The notes beneath the pieces are model-generated. The model searched no databases. It was not told the DNA's origin and worked only from the letters and a program-made list of their open reading frames with translations. A stretch of DNA of 64,000 nucleotides from Aporhodopirellula aestuarii (GTDB taxonomy: Bacteria > Planctomycetota > Planctomycetia > Pirellulales > Pirellulaceae). A program made the translations under genes and the position numbers. Location: the NCBI RefSeq assembly GCF_023701485.1, contig NZ_JAMQBK010000051.1:46911-110910 (forward strand), given 5' to 3'. Below are positions 54,770-63,297 of the stretch, in pieces (within the stretch, counting starts at the first letter, position 1; the number at the start of each line of letters is the position of its first letter).

Positions 54770-56407
54770 ATGCCTCAGCAATCGTGGACCATCGGATCAG
54801 ATTCGTCTTGTGACCTTGTTGTTAAAAACATCATGGTCTCAGGACAGCACTGTCGCCTGACAAGCGATGGAGACGAGTTGACTTTAACCGATCTTAATTC
54901 CACCAACGGAACGTATCTCAACGGACAACGGCTTCTTGGGACACAAGCAATCTCAACGCACGACACGATCACCCTAGGGCAGACTCAATCAATGCCCTGG
55001 CCAGAAACCTTCAAAACGACAAGGTCTGCAAACACAAACCAGACGGTTCCCAGCGAGCAGGAAGAAATGAAAACGGTCATCACGCTCGGGCGCGGCTCGG
55101 ACAACGTGTTGATCCTTAGTGACCCGAACGTGTCGACACATCATGCGAGGCTGATGATCAAAGGCGGAAAAATAGTACTAGAGGACTTGGGGTCAACGAA
55201 CGGCACATCGGTAGGTAGCGTCGAGAACAAAATCAGCCGCGCTTACGTTCAAAATGACGATACGATTTTCCTGGGATCAACGGCATATCAAGTTGCGAAT
55301 TTGCTCAAGCGATCCCAACCAACTTTTATTGATCCAGAGATTCGGCCATCAAATCGAAACTCAACCCGTCCAACAAACAACAGCACGATCACTTTGGCAA
55401 CGGTTGGGGCGGCCGGGTTGCTGTTAGCGTTGATCGGCTGGTTCGCAACGCGTGATCCTAGCACAGCAGAGACACAGCAACCTGACACGCCCAATACGAT
55501 GGCAGCGACTTCGCAAACCGTTGTCGCCAAGGATCCCGTTGGACAAGCAATGTCAGACAAACGCAAAGATGAGCCCACGGCTGGCACGGTAAAAGCCTCC
55601 TTGTCGCAGCAAGAGAAACTGTCGAGATCGTTGTTCTTAATCGTTTGCTCGGACTCAAAACGAGAAACTCCGTTTCGTGTTGGGACTGGCTTTGCGATCG
55701 ACTCACAACACATCGCTACCACTGCCTCCGTGGTCCAGGCCATGCGAAATCTGCAACAGAATGGATTTCCGGAGGCCTTTTTGTTTTCACCCACAACCGA
55801 GAGTGAACGAAGCATCACCTCCGCCGTCATCCATCCACGGTTTGAACTCGCCAACCAAGTGGCTCGCAAGGCGCAACAAGAGCATGACGCCATTTTTGAT
55901 CAGCTGGAATCGCAGCCCCCGAAGCCGGAGGCGTTCGAGAAGGTGAAGGTTCAATTGGTTGCGGCACGCATGAAGGCGCTTGAGGCGATTGATCAAAAGA
56001 TGACTTACGACGTCGCCATCATCAAAACGAACCAATCGCTGTTGCATTGGTTGCCCGGCACAGCCGCTGAAGTCAAGTTGCGACCAAATCAAAAACTGAA
56101 TGTCACGGGATACGCATTTGACGTGGAAGATCCCTACTTTGATCGCAGCGTTCCGATTGAAGCCTCCACGATTTCCAGTCGCGTCGGCCAACTGGCGAAA
56201 GCGACCCAGGACTCGCAGGATCGCATGGTAGCGAAGGGAACTCCCCAGCAGCACGAGTATGCGTATCTTGGTAGTCCAGTGATGAACGCTCAAGGGAAGG
56301 TTGTGGGCATATATTCCCGACCAACACCGCCCAATGCTGATTCTGATTCGGAAAGCGAACCTTCATTTGAAGCCGCACTCTTTCAGCGTGTGCGAGAATG
56401 TCAATAA
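54770..56407 (+). CDS. FHA-FHA-membrane-pseudoprotease protein
   Basis: A 545-residue protein from the ATG at 54770. Two FHA domains: WTIGSDSSCDLVVKNIMVSG then QHCRL and STNGTYLNG (about 5-75), and TLGRGSDNVLILSDPNVSTH then HARL and STNGTSVG (about 105-170). A helix follows (TLATVGAAGLLLALIGWFA, about 205-225). The C-terminal part (about 290-545) has the trypsin/HtrA-like outline GTGFAIDSQHIATTASVVQA and GSPVMNAQGKVVGIYS. The catalytic His (normally NAHVV) is Ser, and the GNSGGP loop is shortened to LGSP, so the protease is almost certainly inactive and may be a binding module. Confidence 0.82.
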   Translation: MPQQSWTIGSDSSCDLVVKNIMVSGQHCRLTSDGDELTLTDLNSTNGTYLNGQRLLGTQAISTHDTITLGQTQSMPWPETFKTTRSANTNQTVPSEQEEMKTVITLGRGSDNVLILSDPNVSTHHARLMIKGGKIVLEDLGSTNGTSVGSVENKISRAYVQNDDTIFLGSTAYQVANLLKRSQPTFIDPEIRPSNRNSTRPTNNSTITLATVGAAGLLLALIGWFATRDPSTAETQQPDTPNTMAATSQTVVAKDPVGQAMSDKRKDEPTAGTVKASLSQQEKLSRSLFLIVCSDSKRETPFRVGTGFAIDSQHIATTASVVQAMRNLQQNGFPEAFLFSPTTESERSITSAVIHPRFELANQVARKAQQEHDAIFDQLESQPPKPEAFEKVKVQLVAARMKALEAIDQKMTYDVAIIKTNQSLLHWLPGTAAEVKLRPNQKLNVTGYAFDVEDPYFDRSVPIEASTISSRVGQLAKATQDSQDRMVAKGTPQQHEYAYLGSPVMNAQGKVVGIYSRPTPPNADSDSESEPSFEAALFQRVRECQ

Positions 56408-56443
56408 CTATTGAATCTCTTCGAAAACTATCTGAGCTTCCAA

Positions 56444-57586
56444 ATGGCTAAAACCGCAATTGCAGCATGCCTTCTTTGCTTTGTAACAACAGAAGCCAGC
56501 GTGGCACAGAATGTTGTTGATCCTGTTTTTAGGTATCCGACTCGACTTCGATGGGCCGTCTATGATCCGTATTATGCGGTTACCTCACGGATCTACGCCC
56601 AAGCCGACTTGATTCGCGCGCATGGCGACACGGCCGTAGACTTTGCGCACGCACGCAACCTGCATGCGGACGCATACAGCAAAGAACTGGACAACTGGAA
56701 AAAGGAACTGCGGATCTACTGGGAGCGCAAGACGCTCGCCGAGCAAAAGAAATTAGAACTAGACCACGTTCGCCAAATCGCGCGGATGAAATATCTGAAT
56801 GATCAAAAGTGGCAGAATAGTCGTGTATGGGACCGCTTGAAGAACCATCCCGAACTTAGCGGCCCGAATATCCGAAACGGAAGGGCGTTGAATTTCATGC
56901 TGGCACGACTGGCCGCATCCTCGCTGCCCTACCGCTTCGATCCAGGATTTTCTCGCTACAGCGAAGAAGCGCTCGACCAGCTAGACCTTGACGATGAATT
57001 GTTGGGTAACGTTACTCTTAAGCAAGGTCCCTTTCGATTTACGGCCAGTCAGAACGTCGATGGGACGATCAGCCTGTGGCCGTATATTCTGCGATGGGAT
57101 GATTTTAAGGCGACACGCACAGCTTTTGAGCAATCTCGCGCTGCAGTTGTCAAGGAATCTGAGGAGACAGGACAAGCATCGGTTGACGGGATTCAACGAA
57201 TGGAATCGGCGCTTATGAAACTGACCAGTGAATTCCACGGATCGACGAAAGTGGCTCAGTGGGTCAAACAACGCAATCGGTACACACACTTCTACGCTGG
57301 TGATCGTTTTCTGCAAGACCTGGATCGCGAGATATTGCAATTGGAAAAGTCGGGTGACATCCGCCCCTTTCGTGGACAGAGCGGCTACGATCCCAACTCG
57401 GATGGCGATCACCTCGTTAGTTTACTTTGTTTCATGAATCGCAATGGCGTTGAGTTCGCACCGTCAAATCCTGGTAGTGAATTTGCGTATCACAATATGT
57501 TCGTCCTGATGCGTGGTCTTTATTTGACCGTGGCGGAAGAGGACGAGTCACTGAAGCCAAAGGATCTTGGCAAGCTTGCCAAGTAG
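56444..57586 (+). CDS. Secreted hypothetical protein of the sigma-kinase cassette
   Basis: I chose ATG 56444, which gives a clean signal peptide (MAKTAIAACLLCFVTTEASV, cut after VAQ); a TTG at 56411 would add 11 residues. The mature part of about 355 residues is helical, with a coiled-coil (about 75-125, YSKELDNWKKELRIYWERK, then LAEQKKLELDHVRQIARMK) and a globular C-terminal half. I recognise no domain. It follows the FHA-pseudoprotease gene closely and is probably the output or sensor of the cassette. Confidence 0.75.
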   Translation: MAKTAIAACLLCFVTTEASVAQNVVDPVFRYPTRLRWAVYDPYYAVTSRIYAQADLIRAHGDTAVDFAHARNLHADAYSKELDNWKKELRIYWERKTLAEQKKLELDHVRQIARMKYLNDQKWQNSRVWDRLKNHPELSGPNIRNGRALNFMLARLAASSLPYRFDPGFSRYSEEALDQLDLDDELLGNVTLKQGPFRFTASQNVDGTISLWPYILRWDDFKATRTAFEQSRAAVVKESEETGQASVDGIQRMESALMKLTSEFHGSTKVAQWVKQRNRYTHFYAGDRFLQDLDREILQLEKSGDIRPFRGQSGYDPNSDGDHLVSLLCFMNRNGVEFAPSNPGSEFAYHNMFVLMRGLYLTVAEEDESLKPKDLGKLAK

Positions 57587-58184
57587 ATTCCGTACTTTGC
57601 GAACGGCAAACGCATTGAGATGACTCGTCACCTAACGGGCTAAAGTCCGAGACTCGATGGCATTCACCATTCGATGCCAGGGTGGTATCGGATATCCACC
57701 GGGTCGGAGAATATCATCCAGACGTACAGGCACGGACACCAATCGTTACCTTTCGACGTCAAGGGCATGGTACGTGCCATAAACTGGTCCATATGAATGA
57801 CCGAATCGGCGCGGAGGGTGCCGCGGAGGGTACATCGACTTCAGGGCCGAAGCCCACATCCGAACTCGAATCGGTATCGGGAAAACTGGGGCACCGACGG
57901 GTCAACTCTGATAGATCCGAAACTTGCTCCGGTTTCATCGACCGCTGCAGGATTACCGGCGTCTGATGTGGAAAGAGAACCTGCTCAGGACACTGCCAAA
58001 CTATGCCATTCGCAACGCGGGTTGAGTCTTGGATCGGCCCCATCGTATTCGCCAACTTGCTTGTCACGGGCTTTTCGGGCACTTGATACAATAGTGCGAG
58101 CGTGAAGCTTATTCACGTTACACGTGGCGGATAGTCGGTAGTCCAGCCCCTCCGGTTCAGTGCCTTACTTAGAGAAACTACTTA
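57587..58184. other. Intergenic region with a repeat copy
   Basis: About 600 bases. The repeat core is at 57926-57944 and continues GCAGGATTACCGG. No supported gene. Confidence 0.5.
57926..57956. repeat. Interspersed palindromic repeat, copy 6 (short)
   Basis: GCTCCGGTTTCATCGACCG followed by CTGCAGGATTACCGG. The outer CCGGT/ACCGG pairing is kept though the middle differs, which suggests selection or hairpin-based spread. Confidence 0.7.
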
Positions 58185-59027
58185 TTGCGATCAGAGTCAA
58201 TCAGCGGGCTGCTACTAGGCTTATCGATGATGGGCTGCTTCTCGGGATGCGGTCCGCAGTCAAATCAGCAGGCGGACGCAGGGCCGGGGAAGTCCGCCGT
58301 CGGCGCGTTGCCGAATTCAGTACCTCACGAGAAAGCCGCCAAGGCGGCGGATCCATTAGACGAAGTTCTGCATACCCCGGCGACCACCGTTGAAGCAGCA
58401 GCTGTAATCGATCTCTCGACATTTCCACTCCTGCCCGACGCCGGGGAAATTACGACGAGAACTGTTGCTTGTTTGGAGTATGAAGCTCGACTCAAGGCAT
58501 TTGGTGTGAGAAACGAATATGAGTTTCAGCGCCGCAACTTGCTGGAGCGACAGTGGGAGGAATGGTCCGAATCCGATATCTCCAACGGATACGCCGAAGG
58601 TCAGTTCGTCCGCTCCGGATTTCACCTCTATGTCACCGTCCAACTACACGACGAGCCTGGAAAAGTCGTGGTGCGACTGAAGAATAAAAGCAACGTCAAT
58701 GTAAGCAAGCTGCCAGTACCGCCCGGCGCGACCTTTGTCAGTGTGAACTATAACATTGCCTCGTATGAAACGAGTGTTGGCGTCGAAGAAACCAGGGAAG
58801 CGGTTCGCAAGTTGTTGACCGATCACGGTTGGAACGTTTTGGGCTGGCGCGGCAACAGTCTGATTCTGCAACAAAACGCCGTAGAGCTGACCGCCGTTGT
58901 GGAAGAACTTTCACGGAAATCGGGCAAGACAAGAATCGCCTACTGGACTGAGCAATTATCGACCGATTCGCGGGCGCCTGCCGATGCCAACTTGAGCAAG
59001 TACGAAGTTCAAGATAACGCAAGGTAG
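58185..59027 (+). CDS. Lipoprotein, hypothetical
   Basis: A 280-residue protein from a TTG at 58185. The signal (SGLLLGLSMMGCFSGC) ends in a lipobox. About 65 residues of linker are followed by a domain with GYAEGQFVRSGFHLYVTVQL, KVVVRLKNKSNVNVSKLPVP, an amphipathic helix (TREAVRKLLTDHGWNVLGW) and LTAVVEELSRKSGKTRIAYW. It is beta-rich and unrecognised. No second gene is coupled to it. Confidence 0.7.
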   Translation: MRSESISGLLLGLSMMGCFSGCGPQSNQQADAGPGKSAVGALPNSVPHEKAAKAADPLDEVLHTPATTVEAAAVIDLSTFPLLPDAGEITTRTVACLEYEARLKAFGVRNEYEFQRRNLLERQWEEWSESDISNGYAEGQFVRSGFHLYVTVQLHDEPGKVVVRLKNKSNVNVSKLPVPPGATFVSVNYNIASYETSVGVEETREAVRKLLTDHGWNVLGWRGNSLILQQNAVELTAVVEELSRKSGKTRIAYWTEQLSTDSRAPADANLSKYEVQDNAR

Positions 59028-59536
59028 GTGAACCAGAAGGCTAACAGTGGAGCAATAGCAAGTTAGAACACACTGACTGCAACAATTCGGAATACTCGAT
59101 GACGGCAGTGTCATCGACTTCCGAAGCTAACATTCTGCGACAGCGTTCCAGTTCGGTGCGCAAGGGCCGCCCGTTTCATGTCGAAATAGTTGACGAACGC
59201 GGTGGTAAGAAACATCGCCAGCTGTACATGACGAACCGACTTGAGCAAGTAATTCCGAAGCGTGCTCCGGTTTCATCGACCGGGCGATTCACCGGAGTCG
59301 GCCGCCGGTGCGCCGAAACTCAGATCGGTCCCGGGCACCGAACGCAAGTCTGGATCCGGCAACTCCGCGAGTTTTGTCCAACCGAAGGCGGTTCCGTTTC
59401 GTTGAAACCTCCATCGGTGTCGGTTCAAACTGCGTTATTGATGGAGCCAGGTCAGGTCGATGACACCGTTGGGAATCTCGCTTCGGCAGACATCTGACAC
59501 GATCCGTACGCCACCTCTGCATTCCGAATGATGGTG
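59028..59536. other. Intergenic region with an extended repeat copy
   Basis: About 510 bases, mostly filled by the repeat copy at 59264-59420. The plus-strand frame across it is repeat-derived and not called. Confidence 0.5.
59264..59420. repeat. Interspersed palindromic repeat, copy 7 (extended)
   Basis: Exact core, then GCGATTCACCGGAGTCGGCC and GCCGGTGCGCCGAAACTC as in the best copies, ending with GTTTTGTCCAACCGAAGG. The first 34 bases are identical to the copy at 49917. Confidence 0.75.
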
Positions 59537-59962
59537 TCAGCGAAGTTGAATCACAGCTTCGATGGGACGTGAACGTTTTTTGTCATCATGTGCGTTCAAC
59601 CAGTTCTTGGCACTGACTTCCATTTCGCCTACGCGATGCTTGACTCGATATCGAGCGAGTTTTCCCAGTTCGGGATATCTCATCGCGATGTTGCCTTGTT
59701 GATTAGACGGCTCAACTCGCATTATCGAGCCGCGCACATCGGGTCCAATGTATTGCAACTCAGCTCCAACGAGAGGGGCGCCGGAGTCATCGACGATGGT
59801 CAGCTCGATCGGCGGCGCCGGAACGAGCTCGACTAGATGACGCACGGTTCGTAACGGATCCAGTTTTTCGCGCAATCGGAATTCAACGGGGAAGTAGCCT
59901 TCGCGAGTTGCCATGAACCGAGACTCACTCATCTCCGAAACGATAGTGGTGAAAAAGTCCAA
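59537..59962 (-). pseudogene. Carboxypeptidase-regulatory-like fragment (3' part)
   Basis: A 141-residue frame. PIELTIVDDSGAPLVGAELQ then YIGPDVRGSIMRVE and GNIAMRYPELGKLARY are a beta-sandwich of the carboxypeptidase regulatory type (transthyretin-like). The frame upstream of the ATG stays open and joins, after a one-base shift near 60040, the frame at 60040-60273. I take both as parts of one broken gene. Confidence 0.4.
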
Positions 59963-60039
59963 GCCAATACGCGCCGGATCCTCTCCACCTGGGTCATGGG
60001 TTGGATAGTTCCTTCGTTGAATGGTTGGGATGGCTGGAA

Positions 60040-60273
60040 TTACAGGGTTGGCATCGCTTCGATGTCGAAATTGCCATCGCGATCGCTGGTCACGAGGTAG
60101 TGCTTGAAATCAATTTGGGCAACGAACCGTTGATTGGTGCCCAGTTGCTTGCGGAGCGACTTGCACGCTCCGGTGAAATCTCGTGACGCTTCGTTGAAGC
60201 GGTCGGCCGATCGCAAGTAACGGCCGACCGCCAATGAAAGTGCCACACGGCGTTCGATGTCCAAATCACTCAT
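60040..60273 (-). pseudogene. 5' part of the same broken gene
   Basis: A 77-residue frame beginning MSDLDIERRVALSLAVGRYL and ending LVTSDRDGNFDIEAMPTL. The end resembles a beta-sandwich strand leading into the next frame. It stops where the downstream frame begins in another register. Its start lies at the recombinase junction (about 60274). Confidence 0.35.
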
Positions 60274-61457
60274 TCGCTACCCTGACGTTGAATATTCTGC
60301 TTTCGTTCGCACAATTCGAGCGAGAGATCATCGGCGAGCGGATTCGCGACAAGATCGCGGCTCAGCGACGGCGAGGGAAATGGGCGGGCGGTATCCCGGT
60401 GCTGGGGTACGACGTTGACCGATCCGGGCCAAGCCCGAAGTTGGTGGTCAACGCGGACGAGGCGGCGAAGGTGCGGCGGATCTTTGGGTTGTACCTCGAG
60501 ATGGAGTCGATGACACCGGTGGTCGAAGAGCTTGATCGCCGCGGCTGGCGTTTAAAATCCTGGAAGACGAAATCGGGAAAGACGAGAGGCGGAAAGTCGT
60601 TTGATAAGTCGTCGCTGCACACAATGTTGACCAACCAAACCTACATTGGCCGGATCAAGCATAAGACGCAGACGTTCAAGGGTGAGCATACGCCGATCAT
60701 TGACCAGAAGCTATTTGATGATGTCGCGGCGATGATGCGTAGTCACGCTCGCGGCGGCGGCAATCACCTGGTCAACAAGTATCAAGCGTTATTAAAGGGT
60801 TTGATCTATTGCCCGGCATGCAACTACTCGATGGTTCACAACGTAGCTCGCCGCCGGTCGAAAGTGTACCGCTACTACACGTGTGTGACGGCGATAAAAC
60901 GCGGGCGGAAGTATTGTCCGTCACCCTCGCTGCCAGCGGCGGATATCGAGGCGGCCGTGGTCGACCAGATTCGCTGCATCGCGGATGATCCAGGTTTGCG
61001 CCGCGGTGTGTTGGAGCAGTCGAGCAAACGTTGTGAAGCGGAGCTGGCGGAGTTAAATACTCAGCGAACGCAGCTCACCCAACGGATGAATCACCAGCAC
61101 GAGCAGATGAATCATGTGAGCAATTCGACGGATGTCGGGTCTGGCGATTCAGAACGATTGGCCGCATTGCACCAGGAGATCGCCGGCATTATCGAGTCGC
61201 TTGAAATCGTTAACGGCGAGATCGAACGCTTGACTGCGGAACAAATCGACGAGCGTGATGTGAACGCCGCCTTTGCAGATTTTGGCAACGTCTGGAATGA
61301 GCTGAACACTCGCGAGAAGTCGGCGGTGCTGACGTTGCTGATCAGCCGGATCGAATTCGACGCTGACGAAAGCTCACTTTCGATTTCGATGCACCCGGCG
61401 GGCATCAAAACCTTTTCCGCCGAAGCGACGGAACAACAACAGGAGACGAATTCATGA
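60234..61457 (+). CDS. Serine recombinase lacking its catalytic N-terminus
   Basis: Family resemblance starts abruptly at about 60280 with LTLNILLSFAQFEREIIGER, the end of the resolvase domain. The catalytic Ser and the first roughly 130 residues are missing; upstream sequence belongs to a gene on the other strand. The rest is intact: Recombinase domain (RGKWAGGIPVLGYDVD, LHTMLTNQTYIGRIKHK), zinc ribbon (YCPACNYSMV, then CVTAIKRGRKYC) and a coiled-coil C-terminus. It is therefore a dead large serine recombinase of the type found with planctomycete integrative elements. The stop overlaps the next gene as ATGA. Confidence 0.75.
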   Translation: MKVPHGVRCPNHSFATLTLNILLSFAQFEREIIGERIRDKIAAQRRRGKWAGGIPVLGYDVDRSGPSPKLVVNADEAAKVRRIFGLYLEMESMTPVVEELDRRGWRLKSWKTKSGKTRGGKSFDKSSLHTMLTNQTYIGRIKHKTQTFKGEHTPIIDQKLFDDVAAMMRSHARGGGNHLVNKYQALLKGLIYCPACNYSMVHNVARRRSKVYRYYTCVTAIKRGRKYCPSPSLPAADIEAAVVDQIRCIADDPGLRRGVLEQSSKRCEAELAELNTQRTQLTQRMNHQHEQMNHVSNSTDVGSGDSERLAALHQEIAGIIESLEIVNGEIERLTAEQIDERDVNAAFADFGNVWNELNTREKSAVLTLLISRIEFDADESSLSISMHPAGIKTFSAEATEQQQETNS

Positions 61458-61993
61458 TTACGGTCAAATGTAAGGTCAACGTGAACCTGAAGAAACCCGC
61501 CAAGAAGAAGGCGGAACCTGCCGACGAACCGCCGGTGAAACGGCGAGGGAAGGTTCCGAGGATTTCACGCTTAATGGCGCTCGCGATTCGGATGGACGAG
61601 ATGCTGCGGCGTGGTGAAGCACAGGACACGATCGAACTTGCCGAAATGGGCAAAGTATCGCAGCCTCGTCTCACTCAAATCCTGAGCCTATCGCTGCTCG
61701 CCCCCGAGATCCAAGCAGCGTTGCTGTACCTGCCCCGCGAAATGACGGGGCGTTCCAAAATTCACGAAAGGAACTTGCGTCCGATCACGAGGGAATTGTG
61801 CTGGGACAAACAACGCGAGAAATGGGCAACTCTACTGAAAGAATGTCAGTCGATGGGAAAGGCTCTTGATGACCCTGGCCGCGAGCGTGGGCGTTCTACC
61901 ATCTTTCACAAAGATGCCCATTACGAATCGTTTCGCACGTGCAGTGAAAGAGTCAACAGGCAGCCCGAGAAATCGATTGGCCAACTTGCTTGA
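61454..61993 (+). CDS. Recombinase-associated HTH-like accessory protein
   Basis: A 179-residue basic protein whose ATG overlaps the recombinase stop. ISRLMALAIRMDEMLRRGEA, then AEMGKVSQPRLTQILSLSLL is a helix-turn-helix with a conserved QPRLTQI, and LAPEIQAALLYLPREMTGRS follows. Such a gene is the usual partner of large serine recombinases in planctomycetes; it may be a directionality or binding factor. After about residue 135 the sequence loses family character, so the end may be altered. Confidence 0.65.
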   Translation: MITVKCKVNVNLKKPAKKKAEPADEPPVKRRGKVPRISRLMALAIRMDEMLRRGEAQDTIELAEMGKVSQPRLTQILSLSLLAPEIQAALLYLPREMTGRSKIHERNLRPITRELCWDKQREKWATLLKECQSMGKALDDPGRERGRSTIFHKDAHYESFRTCSERVNRQPEKSIGQLA

Positions 61994-62170
61994 CCGGGGC
62001 ATTGGCATCCCAGATAATCGTGGGGCCCCCTAAGCGGCGGTAAGTCCCGACCGAACCGACGATAGCACCTCTGGTGTCACCGAGCACGCCGAAGGCCCTA
62101 CCGGCGATAACACCCCGTTCCCCAACTTATCACGGCCACAACCGGTGTGAATTACTTGGTTCGCTGAGAA

Positions 62171-62515
62171 ATGAAAAATCGCCATCTAGTCCGATCCCTG
62201 GTGTTTCTTACAGCCATACTCTTGGCGCCGCTTCTGTTTTACGGGATCAAGGAACTCGCCACCTGGAACACGACACGGAACTACCCACGCCTAACGAATT
62301 CGGAGGTCAGAGAGCATGTTCAGATCGGCATGTCGAAGAACGCGGTCCACGAGCACTTGGGAGCCCCCAAATCGAAGAGCGATGGAGGCAGAATCTGGAC
62401 CTACCTGAATAGAAACCCCGATCCCAGCGATCACGTGAGCCGCAGTTTCGTAATTCAATTCGAGAACGACATTGTGGCCAGGATCAGCTTCGGATCACCC
62501 CAGCACCAAGAATAG
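62171..62515 (+). CDS. BamE/SmpA-like small exported protein
   Basis: A 114-residue protein with an N-terminal helix (VRSLVFLTAILLAPLLFYG) and no lipobox Cys. LTNSEVREHVQIGMSKNAVH then EHLGAPKSKSDGGRIWTYL is the SmpA/OmlA (BamE fold) pattern, seen in outer-membrane assembly factors and unrelated small domains. The lack of a lipid anchor makes a BamE role unsure. Confidence 0.65.
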   Translation: MKNRHLVRSLVFLTAILLAPLLFYGIKELATWNTTRNYPRLTNSEVREHVQIGMSKNAVHEHLGAPKSKSDGGRIWTYLNRNPDPSDHVSRSFVIQFENDIVARISFGSPQHQE

Positions 62516-62693
62516 GAAGCGGGCGCGAGACCCCCGCATCTGCGCCATGATCGAAAAAAAGCGAACCCTCCGATGCACCTGAGTCGCCGAGCCAGGCGTT
62601 TTGACAATGGATGCTCTCTCGCGGCGACCGGGTGATCGGTAACGTTATCATTTTGAGCAGCGTGTGCGCATCTGACCATCGAGGCGCATCATC

Positions 62694-63104
62694 ATGAGTA
62701 AATCAATTCACGAGTCACCGAACGGGTTCGATGTCAGATCTTCAATCCCGGTCCTGCGGATGTTCGATGAAGCCAAGGCGAAGGCATTCTATCTGGCTTA
62801 TTTGGGATTTGAGATAGACTGGGAGTCTCGATTTTCGCCAACGGCGCCATTGTATATGCAGATACATCTCGGAGATGCCATCCTTCATCTCAATGGGCAT
62901 GCGAAGGAGGACGCGCCGATTTCTGAAGTCAATATTCCAGTCCTCGGATTACAAAACTATTGTGACTATCTGAATGCTAAAGGAGCCGAATATCCAGAGG
63001 CAGTTGCCGTGGATCCACGATATCAGGGGCGGAATACAGACTTGAACATCTGGGACCCGTTCGGCAACTATCTGGTTTTCTGTTCGCAGACGACAGAAGG
63101 ATAG
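62694..63104 (+). CDS. VOC-family protein, glyoxalase/bleomycin-resistance type
   Basis: A 136-residue protein from ATG 62694. SSIPVLRMFDEAKAKAFYLA then YLGFEIDWESRF is the first VOC unit; MQIHLGDAILHLNGHAKEDA and ILNIWDPFGNYL-like NIWDPFGNYLVFC the second. Metal-ligand His and Glu positions are not all clear. It is not in an operon. Confidence 0.82.
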   Translation: MSKSIHESPNGFDVRSSIPVLRMFDEAKAKAFYLAYLGFEIDWESRFSPTAPLYMQIHLGDAILHLNGHAKEDAPISEVNIPVLGLQNYCDYLNAKGAEYPEAVAVDPRYQGRNTDLNIWDPFGNYLVFCSQTTEG

Positions 63105-63114
63105 CGACAAATGA

Positions 63115-63184
63115 TAACCAGTAAGGCTTTGACATCGCGGAGTGACGTCAGGAACGCAGCCGCTGTTCAAGGGCATACTGGTTA
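63115..63184. repeat. Short inverted repeat after the VOC gene
   Basis: TAACCAGTA (63115-63123) faces TACTGGTTA (63176-63184) over 52 bases. It may be a small palindromic repeat. Confidence 0.4.
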
Positions 63185-63224
63185 CATGCCAAATTGCTCA
63201 CCCTGACTTCGGACCCTAGGAGAT

Positions 63225-63250
63225 TAAAAAAGGTTCGAAAACCTTTTTGG
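63225..63250. terminator. Terminator-like hairpin AAAAAAGGTT-cgaa-AACCTTTTT
   Basis: A perfect stem with a 4-base loop and A/T tails, able to act on both strands. CACCCTGAC flanks it on both sides as a direct repeat. Confidence 0.55.
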
Positions 63251-63297
63251 CACCCTGACCGTTTCGTTGCGTCTGGCATTTTTACTCCCTCGTTCCT

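Noticed and set aside
59099..59497. A plus-strand frame of 132 residues.
   Set aside because: Most of it lies in the extended repeat copy at 59264-59420, and it has no recognisable domain.
63115..63184. A possible integron attC site after the VOC gene.
   Set aside because: The right side reads GTTACAT, which does not fit the GTTRRRY core, and there is no integron integrase nearby.
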